Part shown: positions 24,828 to 33,687 of the stretch, piece after piece
Layout of the letters: every line of letters begins with the position of its first letter
Position numbering within the stretch: position 1 is the stretch's first letter
Assembly (NCBI GenBank): GCA_902519945.1
Contig: CABYLY010000002.1
Coordinates: 1 to 45,355 of the forward strand
Direction: 5' to 3'
DNA from: an uncultured Pelagibacteraceae bacterium
Lineage (GTDB): Bacteria > Pseudomonadota > Alphaproteobacteria > Pelagibacterales > Pelagibacteraceae
DNA length: 45,355 nt
Position numbers and translations under genes: made by a program
The notes under the pieces: model-generated
Told to the model about the DNA's origin: nothing
The model's input: the letters and a program-made list of their open reading frames with translations, nothing else
The model's database searches: none

Positions 24828-26506
24828 TGGACTCCAAAAATACAATAGCAGCTATAGCTTTATCATCTGCTGTAATTGTTTTATGGGCATTATTCTTTGT
24901 TCCAGAAAAATCAACAGTGGATCAAAATATTGTTGAAAAAGAAAAAATTGAACAAAGCGGTGATGCGCCAAGTTTAGAACAAAAGGAAACACAAATTACA
25001 ATTTCACGAGATGATGCATTAAAACAAAGTGATAGAATTCAATTTGAAAATGATAATATTATAGGTTCGATATCATTAAAAGGTGCATCAATAGATGATT
25101 TAACTTTCAAAAATTATAAAGTAACCCTTGATAATGAACAAAGAGTAACTTTATTAGGACCTCGAAATATTAAGGAGGGATATCTAATAGATAGTGGTTT
25201 TGTTACTTCTGATAAAAATGTTGATGTTCCTAACTCAGATACAATTTGGTCAATAGAAGGTAATAACAAACTCACAGTCGGGTCTCCAATAAAACTATCA
25301 TGGTCCAACGAACAGGGCCTAAAATTTGAAAAAAAAATATCGTTAGATGAGAAATATCTTTTTACTGTTAAACAAAAGATTATTAATGAGAGTAATAATA
25401 AATATGATTTTTACTCATATGGACAAATAATAAGAAATGAAATTCCTGAAATAATTGATTTTTTAATTCTTCATGAAGGACTCATTGCAACTTTGGATGA
25501 TGAGTTAATAGAGGAGGATTATGATGACATTCAAGAAAAGAAATTTACCAAAATAGCAAATAAAGGGTGGTTAGGGATAAGTGATAAATATTGGATTACT
25601 TCCTTAATACCACCAAAAAACAAAGAGTTTAAAACAACATTTGACTATAAAAATAAATTTAGAGCAAATTTTATTTCTACGGATCCTTTGGCATTAAATG
25701 AAAAAAGTTCAATTGAAGAAGAATTACAAATTATCGTTGCTGCAAAAAGAGTGGATGTAATAGACGGATATGCTGAAAAACTTAACATAGATAAATTTGA
25801 TTTAGTTATCGATTGGGGATTTTTATACTTCATAACTAAGCCTCTATTTTATGGGATTGATTATTTCTTTAAACTGCTTGGAAACTATGGTTTGGCAATT
25901 ATAGCAATCACTATTTGTATTCGTTTAGTTTTTTTCCCATTAGCTAACTTTTCATTTAAAAGCATGGCAAAAATGAAAGTTCTTCAACCAGAAATGGTTC
26001 GTCTAAAAGAGTTACATAAAAATGATAAAATGAAACTTCAACAAGAAATGATGGCTCTTTACAAAAAGGAAAAGGTGAACCCAATGTCAGGTTGTTTGCC
26101 AATTCTTGTACAAATACCTGTATTTTTTGCATTATATAAAGTTTTGTTTGTCACTATTGAAATGAGACAAATGCCATTCTATGGATGGATTCATGATTTA
26201 AGTGAGAGAGATCCTACAAGTATATTTAACATTTTTGGTTTATTGCCATACGATGTTCCAAGTTTCTTGGTTATTGGAGCTTGGCCAGTAGCAATGGGAG
26301 TTTCGATGTGGGTGCAACAAAAATTAAATCCCGCACCTACTGATGCAATGCAGGCTAAAATTTTCGCTTTCTTCCCGCTTTTCTTAACTGTAATACTTGC
26401 GCCATTCCCAAGTGGGTTAGTTATTTACTGGACCGTTAATAATATTTTAACAATGGCTCAGCAAGTATTTATTATGAGAAGGACAACAGTCAAAACGATA
26501 ACCTAA
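24827..26506 (+). CDS. yidC: Membrane protein insertase YidC
   Basis: 559 residues with an N-terminal signal anchor (about 6-26), a periplasmic beta-sandwich domain (about 60-330), and the C-terminal Oxa1-type core. The core has the hydrophilic-groove arginine helix around ITICIRLVFFPL, the coiled cytoplasmic segment MKVLQPEMVRLKELHKNDK, and VNPMSGCLPILVQIPVFFALYKV. It inserts and folds inner-membrane proteins alone or with SecYEG. The next gene is argB after 21 bases. The GTPase gene engB, often found between yidC and argB in alphaproteobacteria, is not here. Confidence 0.96.
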   Translation: MDSKNTIAAIALSSAVIVLWALFFVPEKSTVDQNIVEKEKIEQSGDAPSLEQKETQITISRDDALKQSDRIQFENDNIIGSISLKGASIDDLTFKNYKVTLDNEQRVTLLGPRNIKEGYLIDSGFVTSDKNVDVPNSDTIWSIEGNNKLTVGSPIKLSWSNEQGLKFEKKISLDEKYLFTVKQKIINESNNKYDFYSYGQIIRNEIPEIIDFLILHEGLIATLDDELIEEDYDDIQEKKFTKIANKGWLGISDKYWITSLIPPKNKEFKTTFDYKNKFRANFISTDPLALNEKSSIEEELQIIVAAKRVDVIDGYAEKLNIDKFDLVIDWGFLYFITKPLFYGIDYFFKLLGNYGLAIIAITICIRLVFFPLANFSFKSMAKMKVLQPEMVRLKELHKNDKMKLQQEMMALYKKEKVNPMSGCLPILVQIPVFFALYKVLFVTIEMRQMPFYGWIHDLSERDPTSIFNIFGLLPYDVPSFLVIGAWPVAMGVSMWVQQKLNPAPTDAMQAKIFAFFPLFLTVILAPFPSGLVIYWTVNNILTMAQQVFIMRRTTVKTIT

Positions 26507-26527
26507 ATTTTAATTTAAAATAAATTA

Positions 26528-27376
26528 ATGGACTTAAAAAAAATTCTTCCTGAAAAAGGACCCCCAATAAACGAGGTTAATAAATATATAGAAAAATATA
26601 AAAATGACTTGATAGTCATTAAATATGGAGGAAATGTTTTAATTGATAGAAATATCTTTGATAATTTTATCACTGATTTAAGTATTTTAAATAAATTAGG
26701 TCTTTCAGTTATTGTAGTTCATGGTGGGGGTCCAAGAATAAAGAGAGAATTAGATAAATCTAATATTCAATCAAAATTTATAAGAGGATTAAGAGTCACT
26801 GATGAAAAAATTATTAACATTGTTGAGTCAGTCTTAATAGATTTTAACAATGATATTGTAAGATCTTTGAACAAAAAAAATACAGAAGCAGTCTCCATCC
26901 ACACTAAAAAAGATAATATTATTGAGGTAGTACCAGAGGCAAAAGAACTGGGTTTTGTTGGTCTACCAAATAAGATTAATAACGATATTTTATTAGATAT
27001 AATTCAACTAAATAAAATACCGATTGTTTCTCCATTAGGTTTGGATAAGAATAATCAAACACATAATATTAATGGTGATACTGCGGCGATGGCTGTAGCT
27101 AAATCTCTTAAATCGAGAAGATTACTATTGATGACAAATGTTGATGGTGTTTTAAATAAAGAAAAAAAACTGATAGCAGAAATTTCCTCTTCTGAGATTT
27201 TAGAGATGATAAAAGATGAAACAATTAATTCAGGAATGATACCAAAGGTAAATGCATGCCTAACAGCTGTAAATAATGGAGTTACTGCTGCTGGTATAAT
27301 TAACGGTACAAAACAACATTCATGTTTATGGGAAATTTTCTCAGATAAGGGCTCAGGTACATTAATCAGAAAATGA
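26528..27376 (+). CDS. argB: Acetylglutamate kinase
   Basis: Phosphorylates N-acetylglutamate in arginine synthesis. 282 residues of the amino-acid-kinase fold: VIKYGGNVLID with the ATP lysine, VVHGGGPRI, GDTAAMAVAKSLKSRRLLLMTNVDGVL, and the C-terminal GMIPKVNACLTAVNNGV. Near the N-terminus KYIEKYKND is extended as in the arginine-sensitive hexameric type, so feedback inhibition is possible. The stop overlaps the next gene by 4 bases (ATGA). Confidence 0.95.
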   Translation: MDLKKILPEKGPPINEVNKYIEKYKNDLIVIKYGGNVLIDRNIFDNFITDLSILNKLGLSVIVVHGGGPRIKRELDKSNIQSKFIRGLRVTDEKIINIVESVLIDFNNDIVRSLNKKNTEAVSIHTKKDNIIEVVPEAKELGFVGLPNKINNDILLDIIQLNKIPIVSPLGLDKNNQTHNINGDTAAMAVAKSLKSRRLLLMTNVDGVLNKEKKLIAEISSSEILEMIKDETINSGMIPKVNACLTAVNNGVTAAGIINGTKQHSCLWEIFSDKGSGTLIRK

Positions 27377-28062
27377 ACTTAAAAGAAAAAAAATATCTGC
27401 TACTTGATCTTGATGGTGTTTGTTATGGTAAGCACAATAACTATTCTTTAGAGCGTGTATTTGGTCAAGTTTCAAAGAGGATGACTCAATTTATATCTGA
27501 AAAACTTAAAATTGATAAAGATAAAGCTAAAGAATTACAAACAAATTATTTTTATAAATATAATACATCATTAAGAGGATTAATGGTCCATAATGGAATA
27601 TCACCAGATGAATTTTTATCTTACGTCCATGAAATCGATTTATCATTTATGAAAGAAGATAAAATTATGAGAAATGAGCTTAAACAATTAGATATGGAAA
27701 AATTTATCTTTACCAATGGTAGCGCTGAACACGCTGCTAATATTTTAACTCACTTGGGTGTGTATGATTTATTTGGAAGAGATAAGGTTTTTGATATTAA
27801 AGATGCTGGTTATGTACCTAAGCCAGAAGCAGAAACCTTCGACTTAATGGTAAAAAAATTTGGTATAAATCCAAAAGAGACTATTTACATTGAAGATATA
27901 GCTAAAAATTTAAGTATAGGTCACGAACGAGGTTGTACAACCGTTTGGTTAATTAATGATGAACATTTTGGAAAAATGGATGCAGACAAAGATTTTATTT
28001 CACACAAAATTGAAAATCTGTCTTTATTTCTAAAAGAAATAAGGCTATTAAAAAGTAATTAA
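27373..28062 (+). CDS. HAD-superfamily hydrolase, pyrimidine 5'-nucleotidase-like
   Basis: 229 residues. HAD motif I is LLLDLDGVCY (catalytic Asp pair), motif II IFTNGS, and motif III/IV KPEAETF with YIEDIAKN. The DxDxxxY form and the small helical cap match the SDT1/PHM8 group of pyrimidine 5'-nucleotidases. Members often sit between argB and dapD in alphaproteobacteria, exactly as here. The natural substrate is not certain; UMP/CMP dephosphorylation is the family-based guess. It overlaps argB by 4 bases. Confidence 0.82.
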   Translation: MNLKEKKYLLLDLDGVCYGKHNNYSLERVFGQVSKRMTQFISEKLKIDKDKAKELQTNYFYKYNTSLRGLMVHNGISPDEFLSYVHEIDLSFMKEDKIMRNELKQLDMEKFIFTNGSAEHAANILTHLGVYDLFGRDKVFDIKDAGYVPKPEAETFDLMVKKFGINPKETIYIEDIAKNLSIGHERGCTTVWLINDEHFGKMDADKDFISHKIENLSLFLKEIRLLKSN

Positions 28063-28064
28063 TT

Positions 28065-28892
28065 ATGTCTTTAGAAAAAATAATCAATGATGCTTGGGAA
28101 AATAAAGATCAAGTGAGTCCTAATTCGGACCAGTCTTTAAAGGACGCAATAAATCAAGTCATCTCTGATTTAGATAGTGGTAAATCGAGAGTTGCCGAAA
28201 AAATAAATGGAGATTGGGTAACTCATCAGCACCTAAAGAAAGCTATAATGTTAAGTTTTAGAATTTACCCAATGGAAAATTTAAATGGTCCTTATAGTAG
28301 CTGGTATGATAAATCACATTTATTAAAAGGAAAAACAGCTGGCTGGACAAAAGAAGATCATGAAAAAGCAGGTTTTAGGATGGTTCCAAACTCACCTGTT
28401 AGGAAAGGATCATTCATAGGAAAAGATGCTGTTCTTATGCCATGTTACGTAAATATCGGTTCCTACATTGGGGCTAAAACGATGATGGATACATTTAGTC
28501 GTGCTGGCAGTTGTTGCCAGATTGGTGAGAATTGTCATATATCTGCAGGATCTGGAGTTGGAGGCGTACTAGAACCAGCTCAAGCATTACCTACAATAAT
28601 CGAAGATAATGTATTTTTAGGAGCAATGTCTGAGGTGGTTGAAGGCGTGATTGTTGGAGAAGGTTCTGTGTTAAGTATGGGAATGCTAATTACACAATCT
28701 ACAAAAATTGTAAATAGATCAACCGGTGAGATTACGTATGGAAAAATTCCTCCATACTCAGTTGTAGTTCCAGGTTCTCTTCCTGATAAAAAAAATCCAT
28801 CCGCTCCTTCACTAAGTTGTGCGGTAATAATCAAGCAAGTAGATGAAAAAACTAGATCAAAAACATCAATTAATGATCTTTTAAGAGATTAA
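28065..28892 (+). CDS. dapD: 2,3,4,5-tetrahydropyridine-2,6-dicarboxylate N-succinyltransferase
   Basis: Lysine/diaminopimelate synthesis, succinylase branch: adds succinyl from succinyl-CoA. 275 residues. An N-terminal helical domain (SLEKIINDAWENKDQVS) is followed by a left-handed beta-helix with hexapeptide repeats. Residues PNSPVRKGSFIGKDAVLMPCYVNIGSYIG, DTFSRAGSCCQIG and LEPAQALPTIIEDNVFLGAMSEVVEGV are typical. The next gene, dapE, is 2 bases away and removes the succinyl group later in the pathway. Confidence 0.95.
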   Translation: MSLEKIINDAWENKDQVSPNSDQSLKDAINQVISDLDSGKSRVAEKINGDWVTHQHLKKAIMLSFRIYPMENLNGPYSSWYDKSHLLKGKTAGWTKEDHEKAGFRMVPNSPVRKGSFIGKDAVLMPCYVNIGSYIGAKTMMDTFSRAGSCCQIGENCHISAGSGVGGVLEPAQALPTIIEDNVFLGAMSEVVEGVIVGEGSVLSMGMLITQSTKIVNRSTGEITYGKIPPYSVVVPGSLPDKKNPSAPSLSCAVIIKQVDEKTRSKTSINDLLRD

Positions 28893-28894
28893 AC

Positions 28895-30052
28895 ATGCAA
28901 AAAATTAATGAATTACAATTAGCTAAAGAGCTAATTAGGTTTCCAACTGTCACTCCAGTAGACGCTGGGGTGATGAAATTTTTAGAAAAAAAATTAAAAA
29001 AACTTGGTTTTAAAACAAAAATACTAGAGTTTAAAGAAAGAGGTTTCAAACCAGTTAAGAATTTATATGCAAGATTGGGATCAAAAGAACCTAATTTTTG
29101 TTATGCAGGACACCTAGATGTTGTGCCTCCAGGAAAAATAGAAGATTGGACAATAAATCCATTTAGACCATCAATAAGAAAAGGCCATTTAATTGGAAGA
29201 GGTGCGAATGATATGAAAAGTTCCGTTGCAGCTTTTGTTTCTGCTGTAAGCACTTTTTTATCACTAAATAAAAAGTTTAGTGGATCGATTAGTTTATTGA
29301 TAACAGGCGATGAAGAAGGCGATGCAATAAATGGAACAAGAAAAGTAGTGGAGTATTTAAAAAAAAAAAGAGAGAAAATTAGTTTTTGTTTAGTGGGTGA
29401 ACCAACAAATCCAAACAAATTAGGTGAAATGATCAAAATTGGTCGTAGAGGCAGTTTAACTGGTAAATTAACTATATTCGGTCTACAAGGTCACGTTGCG
29501 TATCCTCATAGAGCAAATAATCCCTCAACTATAATTGTAGAAATTTTAAAAGAATTAAAAGATATCAAATTTGATAAAGGTACGAAAAATTTTCAGCCTA
29601 CAAACTTAGAAGTTACAAAAATAAATATAAATAATACTGCTGATAATGTTATTCCCGCTACAGCTGAAGCAACTTTTAACATCAGGTTTAATAACAAACA
29701 TTCATCAACTTCCATCAAAAAAAAGTTAAATAAAATCTTTATTAAAATAAATAAAAAATATAAATCAAAGTTTAAGATTAATTATAGAGTTTCTGGTGAA
29801 GCTTTTTTAACTAAACCAAATAAAACTACATATATGATACAAAACACCATTAAAAAGATCACAAAGATAAAACCAAAATTATCGACAACGGGTGGAACCT
29901 CGGATCTACGGTTTATAAAAGCCATATCACCTGGTTTAGAATTTGGTTTAGTTGGACGAACTATGCATCGTGTGGACGAGGTAGTATCTTTAAAAGATTT
30001 AAAAAATCTTAAAAAAATTTATGAAAATATTTTAATAAATTATTTTAAATGA
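28895..30052 (+). CDS. dapE: Succinyl-diaminopimelate desuccinylase
   Basis: M20 metallopeptidase of 385 residues that releases LL-diaminopimelate from its succinyl form. Zinc-site motifs are visible: CYAGHLDVVPPG (first His/Asp), GRGANDMKSS (bridging Asp), TGDEEGDAINGT (catalytic Glu) and LVGEPTNPNKLGEMIKIGRRGSL. The dimerisation domain contains GLQGHVAYPHRANNP, and TTGGTSDLRF lies near the end. With dapD this completes two steps of the succinylase route. It overlaps the next gene by 4 bases. Confidence 0.95.
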   Translation: MQKINELQLAKELIRFPTVTPVDAGVMKFLEKKLKKLGFKTKILEFKERGFKPVKNLYARLGSKEPNFCYAGHLDVVPPGKIEDWTINPFRPSIRKGHLIGRGANDMKSSVAAFVSAVSTFLSLNKKFSGSISLLITGDEEGDAINGTRKVVEYLKKKREKISFCLVGEPTNPNKLGEMIKIGRRGSLTGKLTIFGLQGHVAYPHRANNPSTIIVEILKELKDIKFDKGTKNFQPTNLEVTKININNTADNVIPATAEATFNIRFNNKHSSTSIKKKLNKIFIKINKKYKSKFKINYRVSGEAFLTKPNKTTYMIQNTIKKITKIKPKLSTTGGTSDLRFIKAISPGLEFGLVGRTMHRVDEVVSLKDLKNLKKIYENILINYFK

Positions 30053-30972
30053 AAACAGCAATCATAAATTCTGATTCTTATGAGAAACATAATACTGGCG
30101 ATGGTCATCCCGAACAGCCTAAAAGAGTAATTGCAATAAAAGAAAAATTAAAAAAAAGAAAAGATCTTATCTGGGATAAACCAGATAATGTTCCCGATGA
30201 CATATTGTCTATGACACATTCAAAAAGCTATATAAATAAATTAAAAAATTCATTTCCCCAAAAAGGCCTCAATTTTTTAGATGGAGATACAGTTGTATCA
30301 CCAGAGAGTAAAAAGGCAGTTTTTGACGCTGCAGGTTCAACAATAAGAGCGATAGATGGAATAGAAAATAAAGAGTTTAAAAATGCGTTTTGTCTGGCAA
30401 GACCTCCTGGACATCATGCAGAGAAAGATAAGGCAATGGGATTTTGTTGTATATCAAACGCAGGGGTAGCAACGAACTATTTAGTGACAAAATATAAATA
30501 CAAAAGAATTGCCTGTGTAGATTTTGATGTACACTGGGGTAACGGAAATTACGATGTTATGCGTAATAATAAAAATTCATTATATATTTCTACGCACCAA
30601 TATCCTTTTTATCCTGGGGGAGGGACAGATAAAGATAAAGGAGACTTTAACAATTCATTGAATATCCCTTTACCCGCTGGTACAAACTCGGAACAATACT
30701 TTAATGCATTTGATAGAGTGTTAGAAAGATTAGCTCAATATAAACCAGATTTTCTTATATTTTCAGCCGGATTTGATGCCCACAAAGATGATCCTTTAGC
30801 TCAATTTCAACTAAGTTCAAAAGATTTTTATGAGATTACTAAAAGAACATTAATAGCTACCAATAAATTTACTACTGGTAAAGTTGTTTCTATACTTGAA
30901 GGTGGTTATGATTTAAATGCATTATCTGAAAGCGCTAACGAGCATGTCAATGCACTTGTAGAATTCAATTGA
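30049..30972 (+). CDS. Histone-deacetylase-family amidohydrolase
   Basis: 307 residues of the arginase/HDAC fold. Active-site elements: RPPGHHAE with the H122-H123 pair, the zinc ligands D160 and H162 in VDFDVHWGNG, and D243 in SAGFDAHKDDPL. The residue after H162 is Trp where most members have His (DVHWGNG against DVHHGNG). GGGTDKDKGD loops and the final LEGGYDLNAL are standard. Bacterial members deacetylate polyamines, acetoin-related substrates or protein lysines; the substrate here is unknown. It is coupled to dapE by a 4-base overlap and followed by a SET methyltransferase. Confidence 0.88.
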   Translation: MKTAIINSDSYEKHNTGDGHPEQPKRVIAIKEKLKKRKDLIWDKPDNVPDDILSMTHSKSYINKLKNSFPQKGLNFLDGDTVVSPESKKAVFDAAGSTIRAIDGIENKEFKNAFCLARPPGHHAEKDKAMGFCCISNAGVATNYLVTKYKYKRIACVDFDVHWGNGNYDVMRNNKNSLYISTHQYPFYPGGGTDKDKGDFNNSLNIPLPAGTNSEQYFNAFDRVLERLAQYKPDFLIFSAGFDAHKDDPLAQFQLSSKDFYEITKRTLIATNKFTTGKVVSILEGGYDLNALSESANEHVNALVEFN

Positions 30973-31002
30973 TTTAAACCTGTAAAAAAATAATTCATTT
31001 AC

Positions 31003-31494
31003 ATGAAGCTTTATAAAATTAAGAAATCTAAAATTGATAAAAAAGGCCGAGGTCTTTACGCAACACGTGATATCAAAGAGGGTACAAAAATAATAAATTA
31101 TATCGGTAAAATTATTACAAATAAAGAAGTAGACGCATCAGTTAAATTTGATAACAAAAAACCTATTTACTTATTCACATTAAATAAAAGATACACTTTA
31201 GATGGTGATTTTTCTTGGAATATTGCCGGTCTTGTAAATCATAGTTGTAATAACAATTGTGATTACAATGGAAAAGGTCTTAAAGTATGGATTACAGCTA
31301 TTCGTGATATTAAAAAAGGTGAGGAGTTTACTTGTGATTATGGATTTGGCTATGATGAGGACTATAAACAATTTCCTTGTAAATGTGGTTCAAAAAATTG
31401 CTGTGGCTATATAGTCAGAGAAGAATCTAGATGGAGAATAAATAAAAAGTTTGCAATGAGTAATAAAAGAAAATTAATAAATAACTCTGGCTAA
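31003..31494 (+). CDS. SET-domain lysine methyltransferase
   Basis: 163 residues. A SET domain with GRGLYATRDIKEGTKI at the start, the knot motif GLVNHSCNNNC (N79-H80-S81-C82), and EFTCDYGFGY with the catalytic tyrosine. A post-SET-like cysteine cluster CKCGSKNCCG (126-135) follows and could bind zinc with C82. SET proteins use S-adenosylmethionine to methylate lysine, and most are eukaryotic. Its target here is unknown; ribosomal or nucleoid proteins are candidates. The gene stands 30 bases after the HDAC-like gene and overlaps truA (convergent) by 21 bases. Confidence 0.88.
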   Translation: MKLYKIKKSKIDKKGRGLYATRDIKEGTKIINYIGKIITNKEVDASVKFDNKKPIYLFTLNKRYTLDGDFSWNIAGLVNHSCNNNCDYNGKGLKVWITAIRDIKKGEEFTCDYGFGYDEDYKQFPCKCGSKNCCGYIVREESRWRINKKFAMSNKRKLINNSG

Positions 31495-32214
31495 GTATAA
31501 TCCCTCTGGCGGTGCAGGTGGTGCACATAAAATTCTTTTTCTTTTATTCATTACAATCATAAATTTTTTTAAACTCCATTTTTTTTCACCAACATATTTT
31601 AAACAACCAACCATTGATCTTACTTGTTGTTGTAAAAAAGATTGAGATTTAAATTCTATCTCAATTTTATTTTTTTTTGATTTGATCTTCACAGATCTCA
31701 ATGTTTTAATTGGACTTTTAGCTCTGCAGCTGGAAGCTCTGAATGTAGAAAAATCTTTTGTGCCAATTAATTTTTTTGCAGCCTTTTCCATAGTTTTTAC
31801 GTCAAGTGGTTTGATAATATGCCAACATCTTTTTTGTTCTATAACAGGTCCACCTAGTTGATTAATAATAATATATTTATAAATTCTCATCTTTGCAGAA
31901 AATCTTGAATGGAAACTCTTATTTCGTCTTCGAATCTTTAGAACAGTTACCAAATCTCTGTTCAAAAAGTAATTTGTAGATTTTAAAAACTTGTCAAAAT
32001 TTTTTATTTGGTTTTTACACTCAAAATGAGCAGATTGCTCAATTGCATGAACTCCTGTATCAGTTCTACCTGAGCCTATTAAAAGAATTTTTTCATTTAA
32101 TATTTTAGAGATCTTTTTTTGGATTAAACCTTGAATTGTTTTACCTTTTTTTTGAACTTGCCATCCTTTAAAATTAGTCCCAACGTATTCAACTAATATT
32201 TGATATTTAAACAT
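31474..32214 (-). CDS. truA: tRNA pseudouridine38-40 synthase
   Basis: 246 residues. The catalytic aspartate lies in SGRTDTGVHAIEQSAHFE. N-terminal YQILVEYVGTNFKGWQVQ and the RFSAKMRIYKYIII strand are typical, as is SFLQQQVRSMVGCL. It makes pseudouridine in the anticodon arm of many tRNAs. It overlaps fmt by 8 bases and forms the def-fmt-truA operon read leftward. The 3' end overlaps the SET gene. Confidence 0.95.
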   Translation of the reverse strand: MFKYQILVEYVGTNFKGWQVQKKGKTIQGLIQKKISKILNEKILLIGSGRTDTGVHAIEQSAHFECKNQIKNFDKFLKSTNYFLNRDLVTVLKIRRRNKSFHSRFSAKMRIYKYIIINQLGGPVIEQKRCWHIIKPLDVKTMEKAAKKLIGTKDFSTFRASSCRAKSPIKTLRSVKIKSKKNKIEIEFKSQSFLQQQVRSMVGCLKYVGEKKWSLKKFMIVMNKRKRILCAPPAPPEGLYLARVIY

Positions 32215-33139
32215 TCAAAATTATCGAACCTTTTTTAATAATTGATCCAAGCATAAATTCCTCAACTTTTTGAATTTTTTTTCCCTCTCTTTGAATTTCA
32301 AGAATTTTAATAGATTTATTTTTAGCACATGCTATTTCAAGACTGTCTGAGATAACTTCGCCACTTTTTCCAATACCATTTCCAATTTTAGCTTTCAAAA
32401 TTTTATATCTTTGCCCTCCAAATTTAAAAAAGGCTCCTGGTGATGGAAATAAGCCGTTTATTTTAGCAATGATTTGTGGAGCGTCATCATTCCAATTAAT
32501 TTGCCCCTCACTCTTAATAATTTTCTTCGCATAAGTTGCTTTTGAATGATCTTGATCAATAAACTTTGATTTTCCCTCAAAAATATTATCTACAACATCT
32601 AATATCTTGTCCGCAGCTAATAAAGAGAGCTTTTCTGAAACCTCTTGAGCATTAATGTTTTGATCAAGCTTCATTTTGTAAATATTGCTTATTGGTCCAC
32701 TGTCTAATTCCTCATTTATTTTCATAATACTGATACCGGTTTCTGTATCTAAATTCATTATTGATCTTTGTATGGGGGCCGCCCCTCTCCATTTTGGAAG
32801 AATAGAAGCGTGGATATTTATAAATCCCTTTTTTGTTAAATTAAGAAATTCTTTTGGTATTATTTTCCCATAGGCTACCACAATAGCAAGATCCGCATCG
32901 ATTGACTTAAAAAATTCATGTTCTTTCGGATTATCTTTTAAATATTCTGGGCATCTAAAATTTATATTTAAAGTTTCTGATATTCCCTGAATTGGTGATT
33001 TATTAATTTTTTGACCTCTATGAGATTTTTGAGGTGGTTGGGTATACACTAATTCAATTGGAAATCCATTTTGATACAAAGATTTTAAAATTGGCACAGA
33101 AAACATAGGCGTACCCATAAAAATAATCTTTTTAACCAT
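32207..33139 (-). CDS. fmt: Methionyl-tRNA formyltransferase
   Basis: 310 residues. Transfers formyl from 10-formyl-THF to initiator Met-tRNA. MGTPMFSVPILKSLY at the N-terminus, the catalytic HASILPKWRGAAPIQRSI, and ETGISIMKINEELDSGPI are diagnostic, with the C-terminal tRNA-binding domain following. It begins immediately after the def stop and overlaps truA by 8 bases. This links it with deformylase, which later removes the same formyl group. Confidence 0.96.
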   Translation of the reverse strand: MVKKIIFMGTPMFSVPILKSLYQNGFPIELVYTQPPQKSHRGQKINKSPIQGISETLNINFRCPEYLKDNPKEHEFFKSIDADLAIVVAYGKIIPKEFLNLTKKGFINIHASILPKWRGAAPIQRSIMNLDTETGISIMKINEELDSGPISNIYKMKLDQNINAQEVSEKLSLLAADKILDVVDNIFEGKSKFIDQDHSKATYAKKIIKSEGQINWNDDAPQIIAKINGLFPSPGAFFKFGGQRYKILKAKIGNGIGKSGEVISDSLEIACAKNKSIKILEIQREGKKIQKVEEFMLGSIIKKGSIILNV

Positions 33140-33664
33140 TTAAACTATTACTCTATCAGGATTTCTTTTTGTTTTTGAAATTTTTTTTATAATGATATCT
33201 CTTTTTAATTTTGATAAATGATCAATTATTAATTTACCATCCAAATGATTTATCTCATGTTGCAAACATGTCGATAGAAGACCGTCGCATTTAATCGTTT
33301 TTTTTTTTCCATCTAAATCTATATATTCAACCTCACAAATTTTAGGTCTTTCAATTTCTATAAATGTTTCAGGTATAGATAAACAGCCCTCCTCATAAAC
33401 AGAAGTTTCATCACTTAAGTTTTTAATCACAGGATTAATGAAACTCATAGGGGTTTTTTTTTCATCTTTACTAGAAACATCAATAACCAAAACTCTTTTT
33501 AGAATGCCCACTTGAACAGCTGCCAACCCAATTCCCTTAGAATTATACATTGTCTCAAATAGGTCATTTATTAACTTTTTTTCATTAACACCAACATTGA
33601 CAATGGGTTCAGAAATTTTTTTTAGAATTTCATTGGGCACAGTTATTATATCTTTAACGCTCAT
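33140..33664 (-). CDS. def: Peptide deformylase
   Basis: 174 residues. All three metal-site motifs are present: GIGLAAVQVG, EEGCLSIPE (metal cysteine) and QHEINHLDGKL (two metal histidines and catalytic glutamate). It removes the N-formyl group from nascent proteins. It is first in the def-fmt-truA operon. The upstream 592-residue exported-protein gene ends 23 bases before it on the same strand and may share the transcript. Confidence 0.96.
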   Translation of the reverse strand: MSVKDIITVPNEILKKISEPIVNVGVNEKKLINDLFETMYNSKGIGLAAVQVGILKRVLVIDVSSKDEKKTPMSFINPVIKNLSDETSVYEEGCLSIPETFIEIERPKICEVEYIDLDGKKKTIKCDGLLSTCLQHEINHLDGKLIIDHLSKLKRDIIIKKISKTKRNPDRVIV

Positions 33665-33687
33665 CGGATAAATAAATAAACTATTTT

